Of a stretch of 64,000 bases of DNA, positions 32,271 to 54,075 are shown piece by piece. The stretch spans positions 30,740,214 through 30,804,213 of the forward strand of contig NC_080417.1 in the NCBI RefSeq assembly GCF_029873635.1, in the 5' to 3' direction. This stretch comes from Malania oleifera. Its lineage: Eukaryota > Streptophyta > Magnoliopsida > Santalales > Ximeniaceae. Within the stretch, counting starts at the first letter, position 1, and every line of letters begins with the position of its first letter. A program made the translations under genes and the position numbers. The notes under the pieces are model-generated. The model did no database searches, was not told the DNA's origin, and saw only the letters and a list, made by a program, of their open reading frames with translations.

Positions 32271-32542
32271 ATCAGCATATGAGTGGTTAGAGTATGTTTG
32301 GTTATGTTTTAGCGTAAGTTTGGTATTCGAGAGAGTTTTATTTTGATATTGTGATCTCCTGAAACATTATGTGTAACCACAGTATTCCTCCGCCATAAGT
32401 GATGGTAGGTGATAAAATTTAGGACGGGACTGCTATGTGGGTGGCTGCCAGCTCTTTCTAGAGTCATAATAGTGATAGTTCAGATGATGTGTTAGAAATC
32501 AGTAGCAAATTTCGATGATGAAATTTTATAAGGAGGTGAGAT

Positions 32543-34441
32543 TGTAGAGATCTGAACACGAAAATTAAATAAGAAAAGAAGAAAAGAAATTTCAAAAAAA
32601 AAGGAAAACAACAGGCTTCGTCGACGAAGTTTGGGTTCTCGTCGATGAAGGCCCTTCTATGGTTCGTCACCGAAATTCAAAGCATTGTTGATGAAGGGAT
32701 CCCAAGAGGAATTTCAGGTATAGGGTTCGTTGACGAAGGCAACATTTCGTCGACTAATTTGATCGGGTCAAGGGGCTATAAATAGGATTTTTGTTTGGTT
32801 CTTCATTAAGAAATCTAAATCTCTCTCTCTCTCTCTCTCTAAAACTAGGGTTTGGTTTTCGAGCATCTCGGGTGTTTTTTAAAAAATAGGTAAGGGGATT
32901 ATATTATGTTAGCTATATTTAAGAGTTTTAATCGAATGGAATGTTAAAATGATTTTTATATATTTGGTTACGACTTTTCTAGGGTTTTCGGGCCTAGGGT
33001 TCGGTTAACTGACTTTATTTTCTAAACCAACCGTTTAAATTTAAGTATGATATTTTTAAACTATAGTATTGGATTTTTTGCACGTTGTCATCGGTTGGGA
33101 AATCGTTATTTCAAACCATGAGCTTATTTTAAATTTACCAAAGACAGTAGGGTTGATTATCTCCATTTTCCCGTATTTAGCTATATATTTATATTCAATA
33201 AAATAACAACTTGGAGATATTCACACCCCTGTTTTAGCAGCAGTAATTACTTTCTCGAGCAGATGACTTATATATGAATTATCATATGAAAATTATGTGG
33301 CATGCGTATAGTTTTAATTGGCATTAAATGCGCAGGTTTTGTGTAATACTAAAATGTAACGGCTAAATGCTGAGTTATGAAATGCTAATTTTCACCAAAC
33401 CAGTTATGACATATATGATATGCCGGTTTTTACCGAATCAGTATCTAGCAGATATGTAGCAGAGATATGTACAGTTTTATGAAATGAATTATAATTACAG
33501 TTTTATACGATGTAAATTGTCATATATGATAGTAGAGCCCTATTATTATGTTCTCATGATAAAAGCACGGTACCATAACTAAATGTATGTAGAGGTGCAA
33601 TCCACACACCTAGAGTGTGGATGGGAAAGGCGATTGGTGACCTGGGTAAAGTACTCCCCAAAGGTTTAGATTTTGGGGCTCCATCCGATGCAGTAATCTT
33701 GGATGACTCAGCCTTTGGGCATTGGGTAGGCACCATCGTACTACTTTATGACTGACTTAGTTATAGTTGGCCGGCTATTTGCTAAGTCCAGCCTTGAGAT
33801 AGCACAATCCGGCATGGGGGGAAGCATGTTGCACTTGTATGTGATGGCGTGACGACGCAAGTCTTACAGACCAAGCTGTATCTTCTAGGCATATATGAGC
33901 ATATTTACTATAAAAATGGCTATATTGAGCCAGCAGTATGTATTTTCAGATTTACAAAACAATACAATTTTTAAATGCCAATTAAATGTATTTAAATGTT
34001 AGTAGTATATGTACACATGGAATCTCATGCTAGCTACACATTGATAATAATATAATTCGTCTTACTGAGAGGTGTCTCACCCTAGTGTACAAATGTTGTT
34101 TCAGGTCCTCCGAGGGATCGTGCTTAGCATTTTGCCAGGCTGAGTTTAGATAGTAGACAGACTTTGTCAAAGCTGGTGGGATATTAGTCAATGTCTGTCT
34201 CTTTTGGGGATTGTATTAGTAGACTATGTTTTAGTTATATATAGATGTATATGGAGAACAGTCTAGATACTCTGGTAAGTATTTGATGATGTATGTATTT
34301 TCGCTGTATTTGTTTATACAGATTAGTATGGAACACCCGTTTTTCCCTTGGTTGAGCGAGTTGTATATACATAGTATCAGAGAGATGTATGTTCTGCACG
34401 TTTAGTGGCACTCCAAGCCCACCTAGAGGGTCGGGGTTACA
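32543..34441 (+). mobile_element. 3' LTR of the gypsy element, 1899 bp
   Basis: Preceded by the polypurine tract AAGGAGGTGAGA. Starts TGTAGAGATCTGAACACG and ends GGTCGGGGTTACA. CGTCGACGA-like units lie at 32615-32760 upstream of the TATA box CTATAAATAGG (about 32779) and a CT run; AGAGGTGTCTCACCC is at about 34069. The shared layout with 5626 and 13611 places all three in one chromovirus-like group. With the 5' LTR missing, no target duplication can be checked. Confidence 0.9.
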
Positions 34442-34466
34442 TATGGCCTCTATTTGATGTGAACCT

Positions 34467-35140
34467 TAAGGGGTTGTTTGGTATCACCGTAAAAAATGAG
34501 AAAAACGAAGACTAGAAACAAAAACCTAAAACCAAAAGCAGAAACCAACAACCGGTTTGGTTAACATTTATAAAACTAATACCAATTAAAAACTTTAATT
34601 AAAAAATAATTTTGTCATATTTAAATCAATTAATATTATAAAAATGTGATTAAAATAATAAAATTACAAATAATGCAAATTTTAAAAATATTATGATAAA
34701 AAAAAATTAATTATAATTATTTCACTTAATTGTTCTACTTTCAAAATTTACTTTATAATAAAATTTGATTGGGCACGACAATTGAAAAGTAGTAAAAGTA
34801 TTTTGTAGCTGCTTTATTATTGCTTTTTGAAATTTATGTATATATATTTTTAATTATATTTAAATTCATATGATCATTTAATTTTAATTTTAATTTAAAG
34901 GTGTATAAAATGAATAATTTAATAAAAAAAATTTTGATATTAAAATTTTCTGATAATAAGTTGTCAAAACAATTGAAAATCATAAAATATAGTTTTCAGT
35001 TTTTTGGCAAATAGTTGAAAACTAGTAATAGAAACAGAAAACTGATAATATTAACAAATGCATTTTTATAATCTGTTTTTTTACTTTGGAAAAATAGAAA
35101 CCAAAAACAGAAAGCAACAACAATACCAAACAACCCCTAA
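34467..35140. mobile_element. MITE, PIF/Harbinger type, 668 bp, TSD TAA
   Basis: Element 34470-35137. GGGGTTGTTTGGTAT at the left end is matched perfectly by ATACCAAACAACCCC at the right end, with TAA on both sides (34467-34469 and 35138-35140). It lies 28 bp beyond the gypsy LTR. The interior is AT-rich and non-coding. Confidence 0.9.
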
Positions 35141-35980
35141 ATTATTTTATTTGTCCTATTCATTTAATATTTTATGGATAAACTCATTATTTAAACTAAA
35201 GTCCTTATGTATAAGAGCCTCGACCCCTATTGTATATCTTCGAAACACCATTGGCTAACCTAAAAAAAAAATAAAAAATTGAGCATCCAAAATAGCGAAC
35301 CAATCCAACTCATTGTGATGAACAAAACTAGATGCTTTAAGACACAATATATTGTTAAAAGTTTCCTCCTAATAAAAAAAATATTATTATTATTTTTAAT
35401 TATCCAAAACTCCGTCTTAGGTAAGCCTTTTGAATCCACATGGGCAATATCAAACCGGGATGAAAAACTAATTCTTAGCCAAATATTATTTTTTTATGTG
35501 AGTAAAAAAATCTTGTAACTAGTCAAAATCTCAAATCAAAAAATGCAAATTAAATTGAGGAAGTGTTCCTGCTGTAGTTACTCTGCAGCACTAGAATTAT
35601 AATAGTTTTTAAAAAAATTTAGAAAAATCATATTAATACTAGCACTATTTTTATTATTATTATTTTTTTCTATTAAGAAAAGAGATACACCAGTATTAAT
35701 AATTTCAGGTCGTACAACAGCATAAATAAATGAATGGTTATTGCTAATATTCAAACAGAGATTCCGATATGCGCCTCCACTTCTTAGACATCGCCATTAA
35801 CTCTGTTAAACTGCAAGGATTATGTCATTAATTAATATTTAATATTAGTTTAATTACCTGCCAAATCCAAAATACCTGCAGCTGCAAGCCGACAAAACAA
35901 ACCCATGTCCACTGGTTCGAATAAAATTATTTGGTTCCACCGCAATAACACGAATTTCGAAGGGCAATTTCGAAACTCTG
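35141..35980. other. AT-rich intergenic region upstream of the remodeler gene
   Basis: Contains A/T-rich sequence and an open frame at 35279-35518 with no recognised similarity. No gene supported. Confidence 0.55.
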
Positions 35981-35981
35981 G

Positions 35982-35990
35982 TTTCCCGCC
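35982..35990 (+). promoter_or_regulatory. E2F-type site in the DDM1 promoter
   Basis: TTTCCCGCC matches the E2F consensus exactly and is followed by CAGGCGCGACCC. It lies about 435 bp before the ATG and shortly before the likely 5' UTR exon. It would fit S-phase expression; function is inferred. Confidence 0.5.
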
Positions 35991-36416
35991 CAGGCGCGAC
36001 CCACTAGGTCTAGAAAAAATATATTAAAAATAGAAAAATTAATTTCCCCGGTACTTATTTTCATTTTCCAGCCTCGCTCTCCCAATCGCAGACATTCCAT
36101 CTTCCTTGCTCCGCCGGCAGCATTCTGTCCGCCGCTCTCTCAGAGAATTCTCAAGTATGTTCTTCGTCGTTCAAGCATTTTATGTGGTTTGATTTCAACT
36201 GCATTCAAGTTACTATTTCAAAAGCATAAATCTGCAATGCAGTTTTCATCCATGTTTGTTTGAGTAGATTTCAGTATTTCAACTTGAAGAAACCTACTAG
36301 GTTTTTCAGCAAACAATGAAATGTTTTCAGAAAAAGAATCAGTAATGTTTCGTTCTGATGTGGTTTTATTGTTTTTCTGGCTTGTTGATTCAGTTTCGAG
36401 CGACCTAGGGCTCGAA

Positions 36417-46910
<10,494 letters not shown>

Positions 46911-47337
46911 TGATAATGCGATGGACGCTAGAGTGGAGCGAGCGGGACAGCAACCAGAGGCACATGCTCTCTGATGATCAGTTTTATGGAGGTGTTCTTA
47001 GTTTTGGGAAGCTGGCTGTTGAATTTTGTGCTTGGGATTGGGATCTGAGGACGCGAGATTGGTGTTGCATGACAAGGGCCTGGTTGTATTTTAGGTTTGA
47101 TGCGGGGTAATTAAAGTGCATCTGGAATGCTTCCTTTCATTTTGCATGTCTGAAAGGACTCTAGAAAGGAAGCTGGCTTTTGTAAATGATTCCCTTGTAT
47201 GCGGAGCTCCCTCAAGAAACTAACGGTAAAGGGATTAAATTTAATGCTAAAACAATGTGTAAGCGTCAAATCCGTGAATTCGCTTGTGCATTGTGATGTA
47301 ATTTTAAAAATCATTGATTGGAACCATCTGACGGTTT

Positions 47338-47345
<8 letters not shown>
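46911..47345 (+). other. 3' UTR and downstream flank of DDM1
   Basis: Non-coding sequence after the TGA at 46908-46910. No sharp poly(A) signal could be fixed. Nothing else seen before the TA run. Confidence 0.5.
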
Positions 47346-47390
<45 letters not shown>

Positions 47391-47398
47391 AAATGATG
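47346..47398. repeat. (TA)n microsatellite
   Basis: About 25 TA units downstream of DDM1. Confidence 0.97.
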
Positions 47399-47889
47399 TG
47401 TTGAAGTATTATTGTTTGAAATGATACAAAGATTGAAATTTTTTTTTAAAAAAAAAACCTTGAAATGCGTTACCTCAACATAAATATTATTGCTTTGTCA
47501 ATTTTGTGAAAAGGTCCCTAGATTTGATCTACTCATGTTTTCTCTTTTGAGAATTACAATGGAGCAAGAATGGTAAAATGGGTTGAAATTTGATGGGTTA
47601 TTTGTGATCCGTCTATTTAAATCGAGTTTGGGGTTAATTCAAGTTGATTTGTTTATAAATGGATCAAATGGATTAAATTTGTTTATTAAATGGATTAGGT
47701 GGGCTCGAATTGGATTTGTTAGGTAACTTATTAATTTTACTATGTATATAAAATGAAACTTAAACGTACCCTCGCTTGCATTTCTTGTTCTTGTTCTATA
47801 TGGTTGCATAATTGAAATTTATTTGATTATTTTTTTTAAAATGATTAGTTGTGCTCTGTTTCATTCTTCTTGTGTTAATGACAGTTGAC
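47399..47889. other. AT-rich intergenic sequence
   Basis: Has loosely repeated GGATTAAATTTG/GGATCAAATGG strings near 47655-47700. No gene recognised. Confidence 0.5.
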
Positions 47890-48584
47890 GCCCTGATACC
47901 AATTATTGTTTGCTAATGCGCAACAACGGAAACCTTCATAAACTCATGAATTAATCAACAACGAAAACCTTCATAAACTCATGAATTAATCAACAAACAA
48001 GCAATGCAATCACTTAATGATAACTATGTTGAATAAGCAATCACTCAACAATGAGAATTAATTAAAGTAATAAATCAAAGACAAGATTTACGTTGTTTGA
48101 CAATTTTTCTACGTCCACAAGAGCAACAATTGAATTTTCCACTATGAATAATGTCAAGCTTATAATTAGGGTTACAAAATATGATTATGTACGAACCTTA
48201 TGCGTATAGGAACCTTAGATCCTATCTAAATCATCCTTGTAGCAATCTCTGGAGGAAAAATTCTACGATTCCCTCAATCTACTGATCTCCAAATTAAAAA
48301 TCGCAACTTGCGTCAAACGAAACTGTCGATGGTTTGAAGCCGAAAAGGATACCTTTTGTACACTGCCAGAAACCGTTGACAGTTACAATGCAAATTGTCG
48401 ACGGTCATCCCTCATCCTGCAGACTTCTTTTTTGTTCGTTCGTTCACAATGCTTTCCTGGTGTATGTATTTCACTCAAAATACGAGTCACATCTCCAACA
48501 ATCTCTACCTTGACGAATATTCACCACTTAGGAGAAAAATGAAAGCATGACCGCTGTTCCACCTGAGCTAGTAGATTGGGACAG
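47890..48584 (-). mobile_element. copia LTR with PBS on one side and PPT on the other
   Basis: The LTR is about 47902-48500. On the minus strand it starts TGTTGGAGATGTGACTCG, preceded by the polypurine end GTCAAGGTAGAGAT. Its other end is followed by TTGGTATCAGGGCGTC, a PBS (plus strand 47890-47902). It includes a tandem duplication of CCTTCATAAACTCATGAATT (47932 and 47968). The same LTR with gag is at 54590-55924. It is cut on the right by the gypsy LTR at 48585. Confidence 0.75.
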
Positions 48585-50190
48585 TGTAACGCCCTAGACC
48601 CGCCATAGGGGCCCAGAGTGTTATGAGACAAACCCGCATCTTTGATACCATACACGTAGCGGAAATAATAAAATAACCTCAACAGAATATAGCAGAGTTC
48701 TATTTTTACACATGCAGATCCATAATAATTACAACTACATCCTTCATATTACAGAAACTTGAATAAAATATATAAAATATAAAAACTAAAACATAACCCT
48801 TCGAGTACCACTCACAAAACTACCTTGCCCTGGAGTTATCTAAGCTCGATCACCTGGATAACCTGAAAATTTTAAATCATTGACGGAATGAGACACCTTT
48901 CAGTAAGGAAAAAATAATTTATAATAATGTGTGACTGAAATATTTAATATATATTTTAAAAAACTATACAAACACAATCATAATCAACAACAGCCAAAGT
49001 AACCCGTTCATAATCACACCATGATCAATTCCTCAATCGTCCAATCAGATACCCACATACATAAATATTTTACTAATAATTCCCGAGAATAGGGAAGTCT
49101 ATCCGCCCATACAAGTAGATTCTCTCTGCTCTAGTGCTAACACCAGGGTACTTACCTTTCTCAGTAAGCCATCGGGTTATGTATCTAGGTAAAGTCACCG
49201 AGAATAGGGAAGGTCACTCGCCCATACATGTGGCTTCTCTTTACTCTGGTATCCACAAATAATTGTTAGAGTACTCGCTTTTCTCAGCAAGCTCTCGGGT
49301 GACGTAATATACTTTACCATAAATATTTAATTATTTGAAATCACATGCAACCAACAACATTTGTTTATAGAACTCCACACATATATGTATTCGTCCATAC
49401 AAGACTCTAACACACACATCATACACGTCTACACAGGATTGTCAATTACATATACATGTCCACACAAGACTAACCAATCACACAACATATATGTCCACAC
49501 AGGACAAACCATTCACACAACATACATGTCCACATAGGATTGGTCCACACATGACTAATCAAACCACATAGGTTACAAAAAAATACTCCATTCATGGTAA
49601 ATAGGTAAACAACTTCCTCATACCACTACCAATGTTTACCTTCCAATATAAATGCCCATATAACGACCTCCTCATACCACTGCCAACGTTATATAACGGT
49701 TATACCAAGTACGATATAACGACCTCCTCATACCACTGCCAATGCTATATTGCAATTTACATTAACTACAACACAAATCAATATCAAACCTGACCAATCA
49801 ATCACATCAACACAATTACCCTAGTATACAATCATCCAATATTTTCAACCAAACAAAATTCACAACCCAACAATATTCTTAACCTTCATGATTCATCATT
49901 CCATAATACCCATATCCATTTAATTAGCAAAACTGGTTTCAAGCCACACGATTTTTCCCAATATATTAATTAATTAAACCAACATTTTCATTTCCTACAT
50001 CGTTAAGATAATTATACCAAAATATATATATAATTTTATACCCAAATCTACCGTTCTAAAATTGTTAAAAATCTATTATAAAGTATTTTCCCTTACCTGC
50101 TCCTCGGGATTCGGCCTAAAATTAATAAAACGAGACCCTATAATCCAAAAATTCGAAATTCCTCAAATCTTAGTAAAATACCCGTCGTGA
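48585..50190 (-). mobile_element. Ty3/gypsy LTR, minus orientation
   Basis: Read on the minus strand it ends GGGTCTAGGGCGTTACA and contains ACTGAAAGGTGTCTCATTCC (about 48900), the block found as AGAGGTGTCTCACC in the plus-oriented gypsy LTRs. Internal repeats of ACATGTCCACACAGGA and CGACCTCCTCATACCACTGC (49600-49750) are present. The start (right border) is not sharp. Confidence 0.7.
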
Positions 50191-50697
50191 CGTCTTGGAG
50201 CGCGTGTGCCCCGGGGTGGCGAAATAAAATATTTGGTTTTAATTTTCAGGACAAATAAGAATATTGGAGTCGCTACTAACCTTTTAGTGTGGTTAGAACA
50301 CGTGATTACTATTCCAATTAAAGGTAGAATTGGTCTGCATTACCAAAACTAAGGTCTGGAGTTCGGTTACGTAAGGGGAAGGTACGAGCACCCCCTACGC
50401 GCCCATTCTTACGAACGATATCTAATTAATTTGGAATTATCCCTAATTTAATTTAATCAATCTTTAAAATTACTCCCTTTTAGTGAATTTTTAAAATACA
50501 CACAAAAATATATACATAATATATTATATTCCCCCAGAACCAGGATACGTGAAGTCCGAAAGAGCTCATACCCTTTCATTAAAATCATCGGGATAAAAAA
50601 TTGAAGATACTCGATAACAAAAATATAATAATACTAAAATAATAACAAGCTAATACATATACTAAAAATAACACAATCGAATATACGTATACTTTAA
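50191..50697. other. fragment of an unclassified dispersed repeat
   Basis: GGGGTGGCGAAATAAAATAT, GGAGTCGCTACTAACC, GTTCGGTTACGTAAGGGGAA and GCACCCCCTACGCGCCC are blocks seen in common plant LTR-element repeats, from memory of that sequence type. No coding sequence. Confidence 0.45.
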
Positions 50698-50762
<65 letters not shown>

Positions 50763-50772
50763 TGATGATGAC
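50698..50772. repeat. (AAT)n microsatellite
   Basis: About 21 AAT units ending in GATGATGATG. The next about 400 bp (to 51240) remain rich in AATAAT and TAATAT strings, probably decayed expansion of the same repeat. Confidence 0.95.
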
Positions 50773-51575
50773 AATTACAATAATATTTCAATAATATTAA
50801 TAATAATGTAGAAATAATATACTTATGTTTCTAATAATAATACACAAACAATGTAATAATATTACCAATAATAATGTGCAAATAATAAATACAATCCATA
50901 TAATAACCATATGCGTCAAATATATTAATATTTAAACAAATAATGTACTAATATTACCAATAATCATGTACAAATGGTATAACTTTAATGCTAACACAAT
51001 ATCTATAACGACAATACTAATAATAATATGCAAGCAACAGAATACTAATATTAATAAGATCGATGTGATAATAATACTAATATTATCAATATAATAATAG
51101 TATTAATAATAATATCTAATCAATAGTAATATTACTAATAATGGTATACAATGAGCGTAATAATAATATGACTAATAATAATGTACAAGCAATAAGAAAA
51201 TCCTAAACTATAAACACAAATCAATTAATGCCAACACCAAAAATATGAACTTGGAGATTAAAATCTTTTAGAACAAATGTAACAATATTAAAAATTCTAC
51301 GACAATACAACAATAACAACCAAAAACCTAAACATTTACATCAAATATTAAAATACCAACTACTACAATAATTCTACAATAAAAAGATTCAATATGTATA
51401 ACTAATATAACAAAAATTTGACCTGCAACAATAAAAATAATTTAATTAGTATCTCGACTACAACAAAAATATAATCATAGATACATATAAAACAAGTATT
51501 GGGAGATAAAACTCCGTGATAATGAAAAAAAATAAAAGAACCGGCATGTGTGTGTGCTGAGTGTATGGGTTTACA
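50773..51575. other. AT-rich, AAT-dominated non-coding sequence
   Basis: Scattered AATAAT runs, no open frame with any recognised similarity. Confidence 0.6.
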
Positions 51576-51731
51576 TGTTTTAGAGTTGTTAGTTTGTTAA
51601 TTGTTAGTTTTATTGTTAATTTGTTAGTTATTGATTCAGTTGTTTTTTTCATTTTATATACTAGTATAAAAAGCACTGTAAACTGATCTTCTTTTACCAA
51701 TTCCGGAATAATACAGTTTATTTATTTAACA

Positions 51732-51743
51732 TGGTATCAGAGC
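51732..51743 (+). promoter_or_regulatory. primer binding site of the gene-carrying retroelement
   Basis: TGGTATCAGAGC immediately after AATTTAACA-like LTR end; identical to the PBS at 8151-8162. Confidence 0.9.
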
Positions 51744-51821
51744 ATTCTCCGCTGCTGCTCTCCGTGGTTCTCTTCGTAGAGCTTCCTTCAATCGAGGTCT
51801 CATCCATGCTGCGATGAAGTT

Positions 51822-52210
51822 GTGCAAGAAATCGATCCCCGGAATGGAGATCGAGAGTACATAGACGTAGCGTCGCTGCCGATGCTCAACACCGATCTGG
51901 AAATCGACGGCAACTACGACATTCTAGAGAAGAGTCAGGCTCTTCCGGTTTGGCACCAGACATATGAGTTCTTGCAAGCTTTGAAGGCCAATCAGTTCCT
52001 CATCTTGTTCGACGAAACTAGTAGTGGTAAAACAACTCAGATCCGTCAGTTTGTTTTGGAAGTTGTTGATATAGATACGCCAGAAAAACGGAAGAAGATG
52101 ATGATTGCCTGCACTCAGCCTCATAGAGTGGCTGCAATGTCTGTTTTACGTCGAGTTGCTGAAGAGATGGATGTAAATATCGAGGAAGAAGTTGGATACA
52201 ACATTGTTAA
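51822..52210 (+). pseudogene. captured fragment of a DEAH-box pre-mRNA-splicing RNA helicase
   Basis: The frame reads NYDILEKSQALPVWHQTYEF, then LILFDETSSGKTTQIRQFVL, then ACTQPHRVAAMSVLRRVAEEMDV and EEVGYNI. This is the N-terminus and motifs I and Ia of the DEAH2/DEAH3 (Prp43-like) family. In that family motif I is GETGSGKT and Ia is TQPRRVAA; here they are DETSSGKT and TQPHRVAA, so key residues have changed. The fragment is intronless, stays open over about 125 codons, and ends abruptly at about 52210. It sits 90 bp after the PBS in the same orientation as the element. Most likely a copied mRNA piece, not a working helicase. Confidence 0.88.
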
Positions 52211-52432
52211 TATTACTTGGAACCTGACCTTCCGGCTACTTCTCCAGCTCCGGTGTCCTTACTATCTTAAATTTTTTTTTTTTATTTCTTTCTTCAATCT
52301 TTCTGTTTCTTTTTCACTTCTATGGCGAAACCTGGGCATTCCGCTTCTATAGCAAATGCTGATGGTTCTTAAAATTTTCTTCATTTCTTTCTTCAAGTTT
52401 TTATTACTTGGAAAAGTGCTGATGATTCTTTC

Positions 52433-52656
52433 TCCCATATTCTGCTCTGGAATTTTGGGAATTTTCTGTTCTGAATTTTTTTTTTCTCCCATATTCTGCT
52501 CTGGAATTTTGGGAATTTGCTGTGTGCTCCAAGTGTTCGAAAAAATGACACAAAGGAGTTGATGATTCACAATGGAACCTGAGTTTTCTATGGCATTTTG
52601 CTTCTATGACAATTTTGGGTTGTGCTCCAAGTGTTCGAAAGAATGACACAAAGGAG
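52433..52656. repeat. internal direct duplications within the gene-carrying element
   Basis: TCTCCCATATTCTGCTCTGG is at about 52431 and again at about 52485. GTGCTCCAAGTGTTCGAAAA is at about 52524 and 52622, continuing as AATGACACAAAGGAG in both. The parts are direct repeats separated by 54 and 98 bp. Confidence 0.88.
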
Positions 52657-52689
52657 CTGCTCGTGGCAGTGAAGCCACCATCGATCTGG

Positions 52690-53050
52690 TCTTGGTCGCC
52701 GGCGGTGAAGCTAGTAGTTACTGATGCGGCAAAGAAGAAGTCGACAGTAGCAACAAAAGCAAAGTCTGCAAAGGCATCGAATGAGACAAAGGCGAAGGCT
52801 CAGCCAAAACAAAGAAGGCCAAAGCTGCAGAAAACCAAAACCTGCAGCAAATCCAAAAGCTGTGGCAAAGCCAAAGACGAAGCCAAAGGACAAGCCGTTT
52901 AAAGCATTAAGAATCTCAACCAGGACTTAGCCGGGGAAAGAAAGTTGCAGCTCCGAAGCCTGCTGCAAAGAAAACACTGGCTAAGGCAACTTCTTCAATG
53001 AGTGCCAAGCCCAAGAGTGTGAAATCTAAAAAAAAAAAAAAAAATCTGTA
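52690..53050 (+). pseudogene. captured fragment resembling a linker histone H1 tail
   Basis: Across two or three frames it reads VTDAAKKKSTVATKAKSAKA, then KPKAVAKPK-type and KPKDKPFKALRISTRT, then after a stop GKKVAAPKPAAKKTLAKATSS and SAKPKSVKSKKKKK. The Lys/Ala/Pro-rich composition with VAAPKPAAKK matches the C-terminal tail of plant H1. There is no globular domain, at least one stop and frame changes. A 3'-UTR-like T-rich stretch follows up to the 3' LTR. The identification rests on composition and short motifs. Confidence 0.7.
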
Positions 53051-53320
53051 AATTTGCTGATTTTTGTGGTTGTATTTGGCGTTGCGTTATGTTTGTTTTT
53101 TTTTTTTTGGGCAAGATGGAGATGTTAAATCTTTGTTCCCATCTCTCTGGGGCGTATTAGAGTTGTTAGTTTGTTAATTATTAATTTTTTTGTTAATTTG
53201 TTAGTTATTGATTCAGTTGTATTTTTTATTTTATATTTTAGTATAAATACTAATATAAATAACACTGTAAACTGATCTTCTTTTACCAATTCCGGAATAA
53301 TACAGTTTATTAATTTAACA

Positions 53321-54075
53321 ATATGCCTGCTGTGTGCGTGAGTGTGTGCGCGTGCTGTATGTAACTGGCATGCAGGGGGCTTACCTGATGCTGCCGGAAT
53401 TTGGGGGAGAGGTGGCTGGTTCGCTGTAGGGGTTGTGAGGGCGTTGCAGCGACTGTTTGATCTGCTCGCGGTAGTGAGGGAGATTGGCTGAGGGCCAAAA
53501 CGGGGAGTGAGAGCTCGGAGGGATCGACCGTGGATGGTCTTGTGGTCGGACCTGCGGTGTGGTCTGTGGCTTGTGCTGAGTGATGGATTTTGAGGAGGAT
53601 GGCCGGAGATGGCGACGGCGTTGGTTGTTGGGCAGAGAACGGAGACACGTCAAGGCTGCTCCTGGGGTTGCCGAAACTGGGTTAAGACGAAGCAGGGAGG
53701 CGGCTACTGCTGTCGGAGAAGGGGCGATTGCCGGAGCTGCTATGTTTGAGGGACGACGACTCTGGGCTGGTGGCCGTGGCTTGGAGGTGGGGACGCCGAA
53801 GTGGAGATGTTGTGATGGACGATGCAGGTGGCCGGAGATGGTGGCGGATGTAAGGTTGGGAGTGAGGTGGCCAAAGGCGTGCGTGGAGGGGCTCCGCTGG
53901 GGCTGTGTTGTAGGGAAAGGGGGCGTTGATGAAGAGAGGGAGAGGAGAGTTTTTGGTGACAGCTGTGGGATGGAAGGTGGTTCAGGTTTTGTGGCGGGTC
54001 GGCGGCGGTTCTGTGAGAGAGATGGTGGTCGGGTTTGGCTTTTTTTGTCACGGGATGGAATGGAAGATGGGGAGA
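53321..54075. other. GC-rich block of unknown nature
   Basis: About 750 bp rich in GGCGG, GGCCGGAGATGG and GTGGTCGG-type strings, with long overlapping open frames on both strands and no recognised protein. Sequence on both sides of the retroelement is (TG)-rich, so the element interrupts this block's left edge. It may be an LTR-element leader; its base composition differs sharply from the neighbours. Confidence 0.45.

Larger units (their letters stand above)
51576..53320 (+). mobile_element. small LTR retroelement carrying fragments of two host genes
   Basis: LTRs are 51576-51731 and 53153-53320. They share TTAGAGTTGTTAGTTTGTTAA at the start and CTGATCTTCTTTTACC plus AATTCCGGAATAATACAG at the end. 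A PBS (TGGTATCAGAGC, 51732-51743) follows the first, and a short purine end (CTCTCTGGGG) precedes the second. The about 1.4-kb interior has no recognisable gag, protease, integrase or RT. Instead it holds an intronless DEAH-box helicase fragment and a histone H1-like tail. It is non-autonomous and would need proteins of another copia element. No matching target duplication was found, so the outer borders may be off by a few bases. Confidence 0.82.

Noticed and set aside
51571-53325. Target duplication around the gene-carrying retroelement
   Set aside because: TTACA on the left and ATATG on the right do not match; the borders may be slightly wrong or the flanks changed.
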